In this document: piece by piece, positions 44,850 to 53,596 of the stretch
Position numbering within the stretch: position 1 is the stretch's first letter
Layout: every line of letters starts with the position of its first letter
The notes under the pieces: generated by a model
What the model was told of the DNA's origin: nothing
Seen by the model: the letters and a program-made list of their open reading frames with translations, nothing else
Database searches by the model: none
Origin: Caballeronia fortuita
GTDB lineage: Bacteria > Pseudomonadota > Gammaproteobacteria > Burkholderiales > Burkholderiaceae
Direction: 5' to 3'
Length of the DNA stretch: 64,000 nucleotides
Assembly: GCF_001544835.2 (NCBI RefSeq)
Contig: NZ_FCNX02000004.1
Coordinates: 1 to 64,000 of the forward strand
Program-made: the position numbers and the translations under genes

Positions 44850-44888
44850 TAATAAGCCGATGACGAAACGGGATCCAGCGACAAAAAA

Positions 44889-45962
44889 TCAGAACGAATG
44901 ATGCACCCCCGCCAACACGATGACCTGATTCGCCGTACTCGAAACCCCCGCCGTAAAGAACGCAGCCTTCACTCCCCCAGTAGCATGCTCATAAAGCGCA
45001 TTGACGTAAAGCTGCGTCGACTTCGACAACATATAGATATCGCCGATTTCAAACTGCGTCCAGCGCCCGCCCGCGAACGTCGTCGTCGCCGCGCCGCCCG
45101 CGATCCAGTTCCACGCGACCGGCTTGAACGTCACGCCGGCATCGTATGACTGAAACGTGTCCGAGCGTCCGTTCGACTGCAGCTTCACGCGCGTATAGAG
45201 TCCGTGCACCACGAACTTGCCGATCTCATAAGACGCGCCCGCGCCCATCTCTTCCTGCTTGTCCGCCATGTAAGTCGTAGCCGGCTGGCCCTGGAACGTC
45301 GTGAGTCCGGTCGTCGCGATCGCGGGCGTGCGATTGTGCTCGTTCGAATATGTAGCCGCCGCCTTGAACGGACCATTCGCATACGTGATGCCGAAGCCGT
45401 AGTTGCGTCCCGTCGAGAAGTTCGTCGTGTTGCCGAGGCCCATCATCGCGCCGGCAGAAAAGCCGTAAAAGTTCGCCGAGCGGAATTTCACCGAGTTGTC
45501 GTAAGGCACGACGCCCGTATCGGCAAGTTGATCGATATTGCCCGGATGGAACGCATACCAGCTCGCCGCAAGATACGCGGTCGAGAGCGGCCCGAGCATG
45601 TCGAAGCTGAATGGCGTCTGATGCCCGAGCGTCAGCGTGCCGACGTTCTCCTGCTCAAGCCCGAGATACGCCTGCCGATTCCACAGCGTGCCGGCCTTCG
45701 CGAAGTTGCCCGTGTTCGTATAGAACCCGTTCTCGAGTTGCGCGACGGTCTTCAAGCCGCCGCCCAGATCTTCGACGATGCGAAAGCCCCATCGATCCGG
45801 CTGCATGTTGCCCTGCTCCTCCATCCACTTCGGATGGCCGCCGACATTGTTGATGTACGCGATGCCGGCATCGAGGCTGCCGTATAGCGTAACGCTGCTT
45901 TGCGCCGATGCGCCGGTCGCCACCCCGGCTCCGATGAGCCCCGCTGCGATGATGTGCTTCAC
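44889..45962 (-). CDS. Gram-negative porin (OmpC/OpcP-like)
   Basis: The 357-residue outer-membrane protein has a signal peptide (about 1-20, ending ATGASAQ), the characteristic SSVTLYGSLDAGIAYINN first strand, 16 predicted beta-strands, GNFAKAGTLWNRQAYLGL and the terminal VHHSF. It forms a trimeric diffusion channel. The GTG at 45962 is chosen as start because an AGGAG site lies eight bases before it and the signal peptide begins there. It is divergent from the Rieske operon and has a matching palindrome upstream, suggesting entry of the operon's substrate. Confidence 0.88.
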   Translation of the reverse strand: MKHIIAAGLIGAGVATGASAQSSVTLYGSLDAGIAYINNVGGHPKWMEEQGNMQPDRWGFRIVEDLGGGLKTVAQLENGFYTNTGNFAKAGTLWNRQAYLGLEQENVGTLTLGHQTPFSFDMLGPLSTAYLAASWYAFHPGNIDQLADTGVVPYDNSVKFRSANFYGFSAGAMMGLGNTTNFSTGRNYGFGITYANGPFKAAATYSNEHNRTPAIATTGLTTFQGQPATTYMADKQEEMGAGASYEIGKFVVHGLYTRVKLQSNGRSDTFQSYDAGVTFKPVAWNWIAGGAATTTFAGGRWTQFEIGDIYMLSKSTQLYVNALYEHATGGVKAAFFTAGVSSTANQVIVLAGVHHSF

Positions 45963-46073
45963 CCTTCGTTCTCCTGACCGTATGGTTCGAACGCGGACCT
46001 CGCCCGCTTTCCTGTTCCGGGTTGCGTCAGTTATTGCGCTTCCCCGGATGACATTTCTGTTGAATCGCTTTAC

Positions 46074-46089
46074 GTTCCATCTATGGATC
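46074..46089 (-). promoter_or_regulatory. Candidate IclR-type site upstream of the porin
   Basis: GTTCC-N6-GGATC at 46074-46089 matches the operon-side palindrome GTTCC-N6-GGAAC with the same spacing and one changed base in the right arm. Its inner part TCCATCTATGGA is itself palindromic. It is about 110 bases before the porin GTG. IclR proteins bind short palindromes of this kind; binding is inferred. Confidence 0.4.
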
Positions 46090-46320
46090 AACGTACTGCC
46101 TATGGAAAGTATAGTGAGCTTTACGCGTCAAAAAAATAAATTTAAGACGCGCTCGGGTAGACCCTGAGTCACGCCTTCGACGGCAGCGGCGCTGCGGAAA
46201 AAGCCTACAAATCAATGACAAGCGGGTGTTCTTACCGTCAACGTCAATTCTCGAACGCTTGGACTTCAGTGTTTTCACCTAGAGATTCATGTTTTTATTT
46301 TTTCTCGCTCGGACGACTCC

Positions 46321-46361
46321 TATAATCACCATACACGAACTGTTGTTCCTTTAGTGGAACA
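46321..46361 (+). promoter_or_regulatory. Promoter -10 and palindromic operator of the Rieske operon
   Basis: A perfect TATAAT at 46321-46326 stands in front of the operon. The -35 position holds only T-rich sequence (TTTTTT/TTTCTC), so the promoter probably needs an activator. Eighteen bases downstream, 46344-46361 forms TGTTCC-N6-GGAACA, a perfect 6-base-arm palindrome ending 27 bases before the first ATG. Placed around or after the start site, it could act as an operator for one of the two IclR regulators. Confidence 0.55.
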
Positions 46362-46388
46362 CATCCGAACTAGAGAACAGGGTGAGAG

Positions 46389-46706
46389 ATGTCTGAACAA
46401 TGGCGCTGCGCCGGACATGCCGGCGATCTGTCGGAAGACGCACCGATCGAATTCAAGCTCGATGACGGCGCGGAGATCGGTATTTACAAGGTGGGCGACG
46501 CGCTGTACGCGCTGGAGAACGTCTGCCCGCACGCATATGCGCTGCTGACGCAAGGCTTCGTCGATGGCGACACCGTCGAATGCCCGCTGCACGAAGCGGT
46601 GTTTCACATTCCCACGGGCAAATGCCTGAAAGAGCCCGGCGGCCGCGACCTGAAGACGTATTCGGTCCGCCTCGCCGGCGAGGAAATCCAGATCAAGGTG
46701 GCGTGA
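46389..46706 (+). CDS. Rieske-type [2Fe-2S] ferredoxin
   Basis: The 105-residue electron carrier has the Rieske motif C46-P-H48 and C65-P-L-H68, within the length range of aromatic dioxygenase ferredoxins. It passes electrons from a reductase (probably the FAD protein at 56887) to the oxygenase at 47035. It is the first gene of the operon, 27 bases after the palindromic operator, and is followed one base later by the small HTH gene. Confidence 0.92.
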   Translation: MSEQWRCAGHAGDLSEDAPIEFKLDDGAEIGIYKVGDALYALENVCPHAYALLTQGFVDGDTVECPLHEAVFHIPTGKCLKEPGGRDLKTYSVRLAGEEIQIKVA

Positions 46707-46707
46707 C

Positions 46708-47016
46708 ATGGAAAAAGTCGTGAACTTCAATCCGCATCTCAAGCCGTGGCTCGCGCCGCAGCCGAACAACGTCGCCGGTAAAGGCGTGATCGAGAAGCCG
46801 GGCGAAACGGAAAACTTCATCTGGCAGACGCGTAAGGCCGAGCCGACGCAATACGAAAACGACTTCGGCGATGCGCTCGAACGCGTCTTCGAAGCAGGGG
46901 CGCTGGAGCTGGATCAAGTCGTCGCGGGCCTGAACAAGGACGGCTTCCGCACGCCCGAAGGCGCCGCATGGACCGCCGATCGCCTCGCCGCCGAACTGCG
47001 CACGCTCGCCGAATAA
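46708..47016 (+). CDS. Small recombinase-like helix-turn-helix protein
   Basis: The 102-residue protein has an N-terminal proline/asparagine-rich part and a C-terminal region GALELDQVVAGLNKDGFRTP, then EGAAWTADRLAAELRTLA, which closely resembles the helix-turn-helix that follows the catalytic domain in large serine recombinases ('recombinase' domain: LN..G..TP.G..W). No catalytic domain is present. It starts one base after the ferredoxin stop, so it belongs to the operon. Its role in a Rieske oxygenase operon is unknown; regulation or an oxygenase accessory role are both possible. Confidence 0.7.
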   Translation: MEKVVNFNPHLKPWLAPQPNNVAGKGVIEKPGETENFIWQTRKAEPTQYENDFGDALERVFEAGALELDQVVAGLNKDGFRTPEGAAWTADRLAAELRTLAE

Positions 47017-47034
47017 AGAAGGAGCACTTTCCCC

Positions 47035-48096
47035 ATGACGTCCCCTCAGCAATCCACCCTCGCCGCCGATCCCGTTCAGGCTTATCTCGATCGCGGCTTG
47101 CGCAACTACTGGTATCCCGTCGCGCCTAGCTGGCAAGTGGCGAATGCGCCCATCGGCCTGACGCGTCTCGGCGATCAGATCGTGCTCTGGCGCGATAACG
47201 AAGGCAAAGTGCATGCACTCGAAGATCGCTGCCCGCATCGCGGCGCGCGCTTGTCGCTCGGATGGAATCTCGGCGGCAGCGTCGCGTGCTGGTATCACGG
47301 CATCGAAGTCGATGGCAGCGGCACCGTGCAGAAAGTGCCCGCCGTGTCCGCCTGTCCGCTCGAAGGCCAGAAGTGCGTGAAGTCGTACCCCGTCGAAGAA
47401 CACGCGGGCGCGATCTTCCTCTGGTTCGGCGACGACGCCAACAAGGCACCCGCGCCGCTCGTGCTGCCGGAAGAACTCGTCGGCGATGAATACGCGAGCT
47501 TCCTGTGCATGTCCCACTGGAAGTGCAATTACCAGTACGCGATCGATAACGTGATGGACCCGATGCACGGCGCGTATCTCCACGCCACATCGCACTCGAT
47601 GGCCGAAGGCGACAAACAGGCCGACATGCGCGTGCGCAAGACTGAAACCGGCCTCATGTTCGAGAAGGTCGGCCAGCGCGACGTGAACTTCGACTGGGTC
47701 GAGCTTGGCGAAACCGGCTGCCTGTGGATGCGTCTGGCGATTCCCTACAAGAAGAAGTTCGGCCCGGGCGGCAACTTCGGGATCATCGGCTTTGCCACGC
47801 CGGTGGATAACGACAACTGCCAGGTCTATTTCTGGCGCACGCGCAAGGTCTCCGGATGGCAGCGCGATGCATGGCGCTTCCTGTATCGCAATCGACTCGA
47901 AGGGCTGCATTGGGCCGTGCTCGAACAAGACCGCTACGTGCTTGAAAGCCTCGCGCCCAACGCACGCGATCACGAATTCCTCTATCAGCACGATGTCGGC
48001 ATGACGCGCGTGCGCCGCATGTTCAAGCAGCGCGCGCAGCAACATCTCGCCGCACTCGAAGCATTGCCGAAGAACACGGAGCACGCTCATGCGTGA
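47035..48096 (+). CDS. Rieske non-haem iron oxygenase, alpha subunit
   Basis: The 353-residue protein has the Rieske site C66-P-H68 ... C85-W-Y-H88 and the mononuclear iron site D175-x2-H178-x4-H183 (MDPMHGAYLH). Its length and the absence of a beta-subunit gene place it with single-subunit type (vanillate demethylase/dicamba/phthalate-like) oxygenases, but WYHG and DPMHGAYLH also occur in other groups. It would hydroxylate or demethylate an aromatic substrate, using the ferredoxin at 46389. An AAGGAG site precedes the ATG. It overlaps the SDR by eight bases. Confidence 0.9.
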   Translation: MTSPQQSTLAADPVQAYLDRGLRNYWYPVAPSWQVANAPIGLTRLGDQIVLWRDNEGKVHALEDRCPHRGARLSLGWNLGGSVACWYHGIEVDGSGTVQKVPAVSACPLEGQKCVKSYPVEEHAGAIFLWFGDDANKAPAPLVLPEELVGDEYASFLCMSHWKCNYQYAIDNVMDPMHGAYLHATSHSMAEGDKQADMRVRKTETGLMFEKVGQRDVNFDWVELGETGCLWMRLAIPYKKKFGPGGNFGIIGFATPVDNDNCQVYFWRTRKVSGWQRDAWRFLYRNRLEGLHWAVLEQDRYVLESLAPNARDHEFLYQHDVGMTRVRRMFKQRAQQHLAALEALPKNTEHAHA

Positions 48097-48841
48097 TGCG
48101 TCGAAGACGCTGGAAGGCCGTCGCGTGATCGTGACGGGCGGCGCTCGCGGACTCGGCGCGGCGTTCGTTCGCGCGCTCGTCGATCAAGGCGCGCGTGTGG
48201 CGTTCGGCGATGTGCTGCATGACGAAGGCGAGGCGCTTGCGCGCGATCTTCACGATGCGCACTTCTTCGCGCTCGATCTGAACGATCCGCAAAGCATCGA
48301 CGAATTCGTCGAGCAGAGCGCGCACGCATTGGGCGGTATCGACGCGCTCATCAACAACGCCGCGATCACCCATTCGGGCGGCAAGTCCGCCGATGAACTC
48401 ACGCCGCAAACATGGGATGCGGTGATGAACGTCAACGTGCGCGGCACGTGGCTGATGAGCGTCGCGTGCCTGCCGCACCTGAAGGCTTCGGGGCGCGGCG
48501 CCATCGTGAACATCGCATCGGACACGGCTTTGTGGGGCGCGCCGAAGTTGCTTGCCTATGTAGCGAGCAAGGGCGCCGTGATTGCGATGACGCGTTCGCT
48601 TGCCCGCGAGTTCGGCGCAGGCAACGTGACCGTGAACGCGATCGCGCCCGGTCTCACGGAAGTGGAAGCCACTGCCTATGTGCCCCCCGAGCGCCACGAG
48701 TACTACCTCAAAGGCCGCGCTCTGACACGCGCGCAGGTTCCCGACGACGTGAACGGCCCCGTGCTGTTCCTGCTCTCGGATGCGGCGCGCTTCGTGACGG
48801 GCCAGTTGCTGCCGGTGAACGGCGGCTTCGTGATGAATTGA
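48089..48841 (+). CDS. Short-chain dehydrogenase (operon, first)
   Basis: The 250-residue classical SDR has TGGARGLGAAFV, NNAA, the catalytic Ser (NIASD) and YVASKGAV (Tyr-x3-Lys). It starts inside the oxygenase gene, so it is translationally coupled to it. A dehydrogenase acting right after a Rieske oxygenase typically oxidises a cis-dihydrodiol or an alcohol to re-aromatise or form a ketone; that is the likely role here. Confidence 0.85.
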   Translation: MRDASKTLEGRRVIVTGGARGLGAAFVRALVDQGARVAFGDVLHDEGEALARDLHDAHFFALDLNDPQSIDEFVEQSAHALGGIDALINNAAITHSGGKSADELTPQTWDAVMNVNVRGTWLMSVACLPHLKASGRGAIVNIASDTALWGAPKLLAYVASKGAVIAMTRSLAREFGAGNVTVNAIAPGLTEVEATAYVPPERHEYYLKGRALTRAQVPDDVNGPVLFLLSDAARFVTGQLLPVNGGFVMN

Positions 48842-48871
48842 TTCGCTTACCTGATCATATTGGAGAAAGCA

Positions 48872-49399
48872 ATGGCCGATGCAGACATCGAACGTAAATC
48901 GTGGGAACAGCCCGCCGACGCGAGCTTCGATCAATGGATGGACTCGCGCGTCGCACGCCTCGACACGCGCCGCTACGACTGGGACGCGCTCAAGTTTCAG
49001 GCCGACTTCGACCCGAAGTATCGCCGCGCGCAAATGCGCTATGTCGGAACGGGCGGCACGGGTGTATCGAAGGACATGAACACGATTCCCGCAGGCAGCT
49101 TCACTTTCTCGACGATGGTGATCCCCGCCGGCAACATCGGGCCGAGCCATATTCATGTCGACGTCGAAGAGATTTTCTTCGTGCTGCGCGGCAAGATGAA
49201 AGTCGTCTGCGAGAAGGACGGCAAGACGTGGGAAGCCGTGCTGGGCGAGCGTGATCTCATTTCGGTGCCGCCGGGCGTGTATCGCACGGAGATCAACATC
49301 GGCGAGGAAGATGCGCTGATGTGCGTGATGCTCGGCGCGTCGAAGCCCATCACGCCGACGTATCCGCCGGACTCGCCGCTCGCGAAGCTCAAGCGTTGA
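48872..49399 (+). CDS. Cupin-domain protein
   Basis: The 175-residue protein carries a single cupin with metal ligands in GPSHIHVDVEEIFFVLRG (two His and a Glu) and the second motif GERDLISVPPGVYRTEI lacking the usual C-terminal metal His, which is replaced (PPGVYR). It is therefore a metal-dependent or sugar-binding cupin of unclear activity, perhaps an isomerase or oxygenase step. GGAG lies before the ATG at 48872. It lies inside the operon, 30 bases after the SDR. Confidence 0.75.
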   Translation: MADADIERKSWEQPADASFDQWMDSRVARLDTRRYDWDALKFQADFDPKYRRAQMRYVGTGGTGVSKDMNTIPAGSFTFSTMVIPAGNIGPSHIHVDVEEIFFVLRGKMKVVCEKDGKTWEAVLGERDLISVPPGVYRTEINIGEEDALMCVMLGASKPITPTYPPDSPLAKLKR

Positions 49400-49406
49400 G
49401 GCCCGC

Positions 49407-50267
49407 ATGAACATTCACACGCTCGCGCGCTTTCCGGAAACGCGTATCGATACCGCGCTCGGCATCACGGCGTATCGCGGGGCCGGTGCGATGCATCGGC
49501 GCACGCTGCCCGTCGTGCTGCTGCATGGAATCGGGTCGGGCGCGGCGTCGTGGGTGCATCAGCTCGACGCGCTCGGTGCGACGCGGCGCGTGCTTGCATG
49601 GGATGCGCCGGGTTACGGCGATTCCACATGCGTCGTTAGTGATTCGCCGATCGCGCTCGATTATGCAAAAGCGTTGCGCGCATGGCTCGATGCGCTCGAT
49701 ATCGATCGATGCGTGATCGCCGGACATTCGCTCGGCGCGATCATCGCGGGATCGTTTGCCGCGCATGCGCCGGAGCGCGTCGCGGGCGTGTTGCTGATAT
49801 CGCCCGCTGCGGGTTACGGCGCTGCATCGAAGGAAGTGCGCGAATCGAAACGCGATGCACGTCTGAAGATGCTGAACGATCTCGGCCCCGAAGGACTTGC
49901 ACGCGAGCGCAGCGCCAACATGCTGTCGCAATACGCCGATGACGAAGCGCGCGAATGGGTTCGATGGAACATGGCCCGCGTGATGCCCACGGGTTATGCG
50001 CAAGCGACGCATCTTCTCGCGAATGCCGATCTCGCAGCGGATATCGCGCGCTTTCACGGACGCATCGCGGTTGCAGTCGGTGCGGAAGACACGATCACGC
50101 CGCCCCACGCATGCGAGCGCATTGCGCAGGCGGCGCGCGTAAGTCTGCAAGTGATGCCGCGCGCGGGTCACGCGGGCTATGTCGAATCGGCCGCTGCCTA
50201 TACCGCGTTGATCGATACGTTTTGCCAAGGCATCGAATGTCACATGAAAGACGGAGTACCGCAATGA
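49407..50267 (+). CDS. Alpha/beta hydrolase (meta-cleavage hydrolase-like)
   Basis: The 286-residue hydrolase has the oxyanion motif LLHGIGSG, the nucleophile elbow GHSLG (Ser near 107), a lid, the acid in GAEDTI and the terminal histidine in RAGHAGYVES. This is the size and pattern of C-C bond hydrolases such as MhpC/BphD, which cut extradiol ring-cleavage products, and of related esterases. With an extradiol dioxygenase in the same operon, a ring-cleavage-product hydrolase is the best inference. It overlaps the IclR start by four bases (ATGA). Confidence 0.8.
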   Translation: MNIHTLARFPETRIDTALGITAYRGAGAMHRRTLPVVLLHGIGSGAASWVHQLDALGATRRVLAWDAPGYGDSTCVVSDSPIALDYAKALRAWLDALDIDRCVIAGHSLGAIIAGSFAAHAPERVAGVLLISPAAGYGAASKEVRESKRDARLKMLNDLGPEGLARERSANMLSQYADDEAREWVRWNMARVMPTGYAQATHLLANADLAADIARFHGRIAVAVGAEDTITPPHACERIAQAARVSLQVMPRAGHAGYVESAAAYTALIDTFCQGIECHMKDGVPQ

Positions 50268-51124
50268 CATCCCTCGCCACAGAAGAAGCCGACAAGGGCG
50301 AACCGACTTACATCGTGCCGGGACTCGAGCGCGGATTGAAGATCCTCACCGAATTCTCGCCGCGCGAACCCGTGCTTGGCGCGCCCGAATTGTCGCGACG
50401 TCTCGGCATTCCACGCACGACCGTCTTCCGTCTGTTGCAGACGCTCGAATCGCTCGGCTTTCTCGAGCGCGCGGACAAGGACCGCAACTATCGCCTGGGC
50501 GTCGCCGTGCTGCGTCTCGGCTTCGAATATCTGAGCTCGCTCGAACTGACCGATCTCGGGCTGCCGATCATCGAAGCATTGCGCGATGCGACCGGCCTCA
50601 CGAGCCACATCCTCATTCGCGATGGCCGCGATGTCGTGTTCGTCGCGAAAGCGCAGAGCCATGCGCCAATCTTCAGCTCGGTGAAGGTGAACGTCGGCAC
50701 GCGTCTGCCAGCACACGCAACGACGCACGGTCACGTCTTGATGGGCGATCTTTCGCTCGATGAACTGCGCGCGCTCTATCCGGAAACGCATCTCGAACGC
50801 TTCACGAAGTCCACGCCGGAAAGCGTCGAAGAACTCTACGAGCGCGTGAAAGAAGACGCCGAACGCGGCTACGCGACGAGCCAGTCGTCGTTCGAGCGCG
50901 GGATATCGGTCGTCACTGCGCCGGTTCGCAACGACACGGGACGCATCGTCGCCGTCATCACGACGACGATCCCGCGTCCGGAAATCGACGCGGCATTGCT
51001 CGACAGCGGCCTCATCGACAAGGTGCGCGAAGCCGCCGATGCGCTCTCGATGCGTCTCAACTATCGTCCGGCCGCGCGTTCCGCAACGCCGACCCGTTAC
51101 ATGAAGTCCTTGGGGTTGCAATGA
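50264..51124 (+). CDS. IclR-family regulator (paralogue 2), inside the operon
   Basis: The 286-residue regulator is closely similar to the one at 43914 along both domains: IPRTTVFRLLQTLESLGFLER in the HTH and GTRLPAHATTHGHVLMGD and FERGISVVTAPV in the effector domain. It is embedded in the operon, overlapping its neighbours by four bases at both ends (ATGA), so it is expressed with the enzymes and can set up feedback control. The probable sites are the GTTCC-N6-GGAAC palindromes. Confidence 0.9.
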   Translation: MTSLATEEADKGEPTYIVPGLERGLKILTEFSPREPVLGAPELSRRLGIPRTTVFRLLQTLESLGFLERADKDRNYRLGVAVLRLGFEYLSSLELTDLGLPIIEALRDATGLTSHILIRDGRDVVFVAKAQSHAPIFSSVKVNVGTRLPAHATTHGHVLMGDLSLDELRALYPETHLERFTKSTPESVEELYERVKEDAERGYATSQSSFERGISVVTAPVRNDTGRIVAVITTTIPRPEIDAALLDSGLIDKVREAADALSMRLNYRPAARSATPTRYMKSLGLQ

Positions 51125-51936
51125 TTCAGATCGATCTCTCCGGGCAAGTCGCGGTCGTCACGGGCGGCTCCTCGGGCATCGGCTTCGCGACGGCGCGATT
51201 GTTCCTGCAAGCGGGCGCCTCGGTCGCCATTTGCGGACGCGATGGCGAACGTCTTCGAAGCGCGCAAGCCTCGCTCGCCGATGAGTACCCGCACGCGCAG
51301 TTGCTCGCTGTCCGTTGCGACGTGCTCGATGCGGAGCAAACGAACGCATTCGCATCGCAAGTGATGCAACGCTTCTGCCGCGTCGACATGCTCGTGAACA
51401 ACGCGGGTCAAGGCCGCGTCTCCACTTTCGCCGATACGACAGACGACGCCTGGCGCGACGAACTGGAACTGAAGTACTTCAGCATCATCCGTCCGACGCG
51501 CGCCTTCCTGCCGATGCTGAACGACGCGCCCTCGCCCGCGATCGTCTGCGTGAACTCGCTGCTCGCGCTGCAACCCGAGCCGCATATGGTCGCGACATCG
51601 TCGGCGAGAGCGGGCGTGTTGAGCCTCGTCAAATCGCTCGCGACGGAACTCGCGCCGCAACGCATCCGCGTGAATTCGATTCTGATCGGCATCGTCGAAT
51701 CGGGGCAATGGAAGCGCCGCTATCAAAACTACCTGAACGAGAACGCCGATAACCCCGCGCCTCAAAGCTGGGCGCAATGGACCGGCGAGATCGCGCGCAA
51801 GAAAAACATTCCGCTCGGCCGCTTCGGCTTGCCCGAAGAAGCGGCGCAGGCACTCTTCTATCTCGCAACACCGCTGTCGTCGTACACGACCGGCAGCCAT
51901 ATCGATGTTTCCGGAGGCTTTGCTCGTCATGTCTGA
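51121..51936 (+). CDS. Short-chain dehydrogenase with degenerate YxxxK motif
   Basis: The 271-residue SDR has the cofactor motif TGGSSGIGFATA and NNAG, and the catalytic Ser (VNSLLAL). The Tyr-x3-Lys pair is not conserved: the segment reads MVATSSARAGVLSLV, where Tyr is Thr and Lys is Arg. Related members with this sequence are seen in aromatic-degradation operons, so it may act on a non-standard substrate or as a non-oxidoreductase. Its start overlaps the IclR gene by four bases and its end overlaps the ThDP gene by eight. Confidence 0.8.
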   Translation: MIQIDLSGQVAVVTGGSSGIGFATARLFLQAGASVAICGRDGERLRSAQASLADEYPHAQLLAVRCDVLDAEQTNAFASQVMQRFCRVDMLVNNAGQGRVSTFADTTDDAWRDELELKYFSIIRPTRAFLPMLNDAPSPAIVCVNSLLALQPEPHMVATSSARAGVLSLVKSLATELAPQRIRVNSILIGIVESGQWKRRYQNYLNENADNPAPQSWAQWTGEIARKKNIPLGRFGLPEEAAQALFYLATPLSSYTTGSHIDVSGGFARHV

Positions 51937-53596
51937 AAAAACCACGGTCGGCGAACTGATCGCCGCGTTCCTCGAACAATGCGGCGTGCGCACGGCGTTC
52001 GGCGTCATCTCGATCCACAACATGCCGATCCTCGATGCGATCGGGCGTCGCGGCAACATCCGTTATGTCGGCGCACGCGGCGAAGCAGGCGCGCTGAACA
52101 TGGCCGATGGTCTCGCGCGCGTCTCCGGCGAACTCGGCGTCGCGTTCACATCGACGGGAACGGCGGCCGGCAATGCAGCGGGCGCGATGGTCGAAGCGTT
52201 GACCGCGGGCACCGCGTTGCTGCACATCACCGGGCAGATCGAAACCGAATATCTCGATCAGGATCTCGCATACATTCACGAAGCGCCCGATCAACTATCA
52301 ATGCTGCAATCGATCTCGAAGGCGGCGTTTCGCGTGCGCACCGTCGACACCGCATTGCCGACGATCCGCGAAGCCGTGCGCGTCGCGCTGACCGCGCCCG
52401 CGGGTCCGGTAAGCGTCGAGATTCCCATCGACATTCAAGCGGCCGAAATCGAATGGCCCGCCGATCTCGCCGCGCCGCACGTGAACACGCTGACGCACGA
52501 CAGCCTGCGCGTGAAGCAGCTCGCCGATGCGCTCACGCGCGCGAAGCGTCCGTTGCTGTGGCTCGGCGGCGGCACACGTCATGCGCGCGGCGCGGTCGAG
52601 CGTCTCGTGAAGCTCGGCTTCGGCGTCGTGACAAGCGTGCAAGGCCGCGGCGTGCTGCCCGAAGACCATCCGGCGACGCTCGGCGCGTTCAACGTGCATC
52701 CATCCGTCGAAGCGTTCTACAAGACGTGCGATGCGCTCGTCGTCGTAGGCTCCCGTCTGCGCGGCAACGAAACGCTGAAGTACAAGCTCGCGCTGCCGCA
52801 ACCGCTCTATCGCATCGACGCCGATGCCCTCGCCGATAACCGCGGCTATCGCAACGATCTCTTCGTGCATGGCGATGCTTCGCGCGTACTCGACGAACTC
52901 GCGACGCTGCTCGAAGGACGCATCCGTGTCGATGCATCTTTTGCGGGCGATCTCGCCGCCGCGCGCGAAACGGCCGTCGCGGAAGTATCGAAGGGTCTCG
53001 GGCCGTACAAGCGTCTCGTCGATTCGTTGCAGCGCGCCGTGGGCCGGGACTACAACTGGGTCCGCGACGTCACGATCTCGAACAGCACGTGGGGCAATCG
53101 TCTTCTGAAGATCTTCAATCCGCGCGCCGGCGTGCATGCGCTCGGCGGCGGCATCGGGCAAGGCATGCAGATGGCGATCGGCGCGGCGTTGTCGGGCGCG
53201 GCGAAGAAGACCGTCGCGCTCGTCGGCGATGGCGGCTTGATGGTCAATGTCGGCGAACTCGCGACCGCCGTGCAGGAGAAAGCCAACGTGATGATCGTGC
53301 TGATGAACGATCAATGCTATGGCGTGATCCGCAACATTCAGGACGCGAATTACGGCGGACGGCGCATGTTCGTCGACTTGCATCAGCCGGATTTCGCGCA
53401 GTTCTGTGCGAGCCTCGGTCTCGCGCATCGCCGCATTACGTCGCTCGATCAGACCGATGACATCGTGCGCGAAGGACTCGCGATCGATGGCCCCGTGCTC
53501 GTCGAAGTGGACATGCTGTCGGTCGGCTCGTTCGCTACTGCGTTCGCAGGGCCGCCCGTGAAGAAGGAAGAGCCGAAGGAGCCGGAATATGCGTGA
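51929..53596 (+). CDS. Thiamine-diphosphate-dependent enzyme
   Basis: The 555-residue protein has the ThDP family layout: PYR domain with the activating glutamate E52 ([14 protein letters not shown]), central domain, and PP domain with [16 protein letters not shown] and NDQCYGV (Mg2+/ThDP motif). It is in the acetolactate synthase/benzoylformate decarboxylase/2-oxo acid decarboxylase superfamily. A role in decarboxylating or joining a 2-oxo acid from the ring-cleavage route is likely. The start at 51929 overlaps the SDR. The product is paired with an aldehyde dehydrogenase two genes on. Confidence 0.8.
   Translation: MSEKTTVGELIAAFLEQCGVRTAFGVISIHNMPILDAIGRRGNIRYVGARGEAGALNMADGLARVSGELGVAFTSTGTAAGNAAGAMVEALTAGTALLHITGQIETEYLDQDLAYIHEAPDQLSMLQSISKAAFRVRTVDTALPTIREAVRVALTAPAGPVSVEIPIDIQAAEIEWPADLAAPHVNTLTHDSLRVKQLADALTRAKRPLLWLGGGTRHARGAVERLVKLGFGVVTSVQGRGVLPEDHPATLGAFNVHPSVEAFYKTCDALVVVGSRLRGNETLKYKLALPQPLYRIDADALADNRGYRNDLFVHGDASRVLDELATLLEGRIRVDASFAGDLAAARETAVAEVSKGLGPYKRLVDSLQRAVGRDYNWVRDVTISNSTWGNRLLKIFNPRAGVHALGGGIGQGMQMAIGAALSGAAKKTVALVGDGGLMVNVGELATAVQEKANVMIVLMNDQCYGVIRNIQDANYGGRRMFVDLHQPDFAQFCASLGLAHRRITSLDQTDDIVREGLAIDGPVLVEVDMLSVGSFATAFAGPPVKKEEPKEPEYA

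Larger units (their letters stand above)
45963..46388. promoter_or_regulatory. Shared divergent promoter region, porin / Rieske operon
   Basis: This 426-base AT-richer gap separates the porin from the oxygenase operon. It holds no gene. Control elements in it are the porin-side palindrome near 46074 and the operon-side -10 hexamer and palindrome near 46321-46361, described separately. The middle (46140-46270) shows no clear element. Confidence 0.6.

Noticed and set aside
52298..53428. 376-codon minus-strand frame opposite the ThDP enzyme
   Set aside because: Shadow of a gene with intact ThDP motifs.
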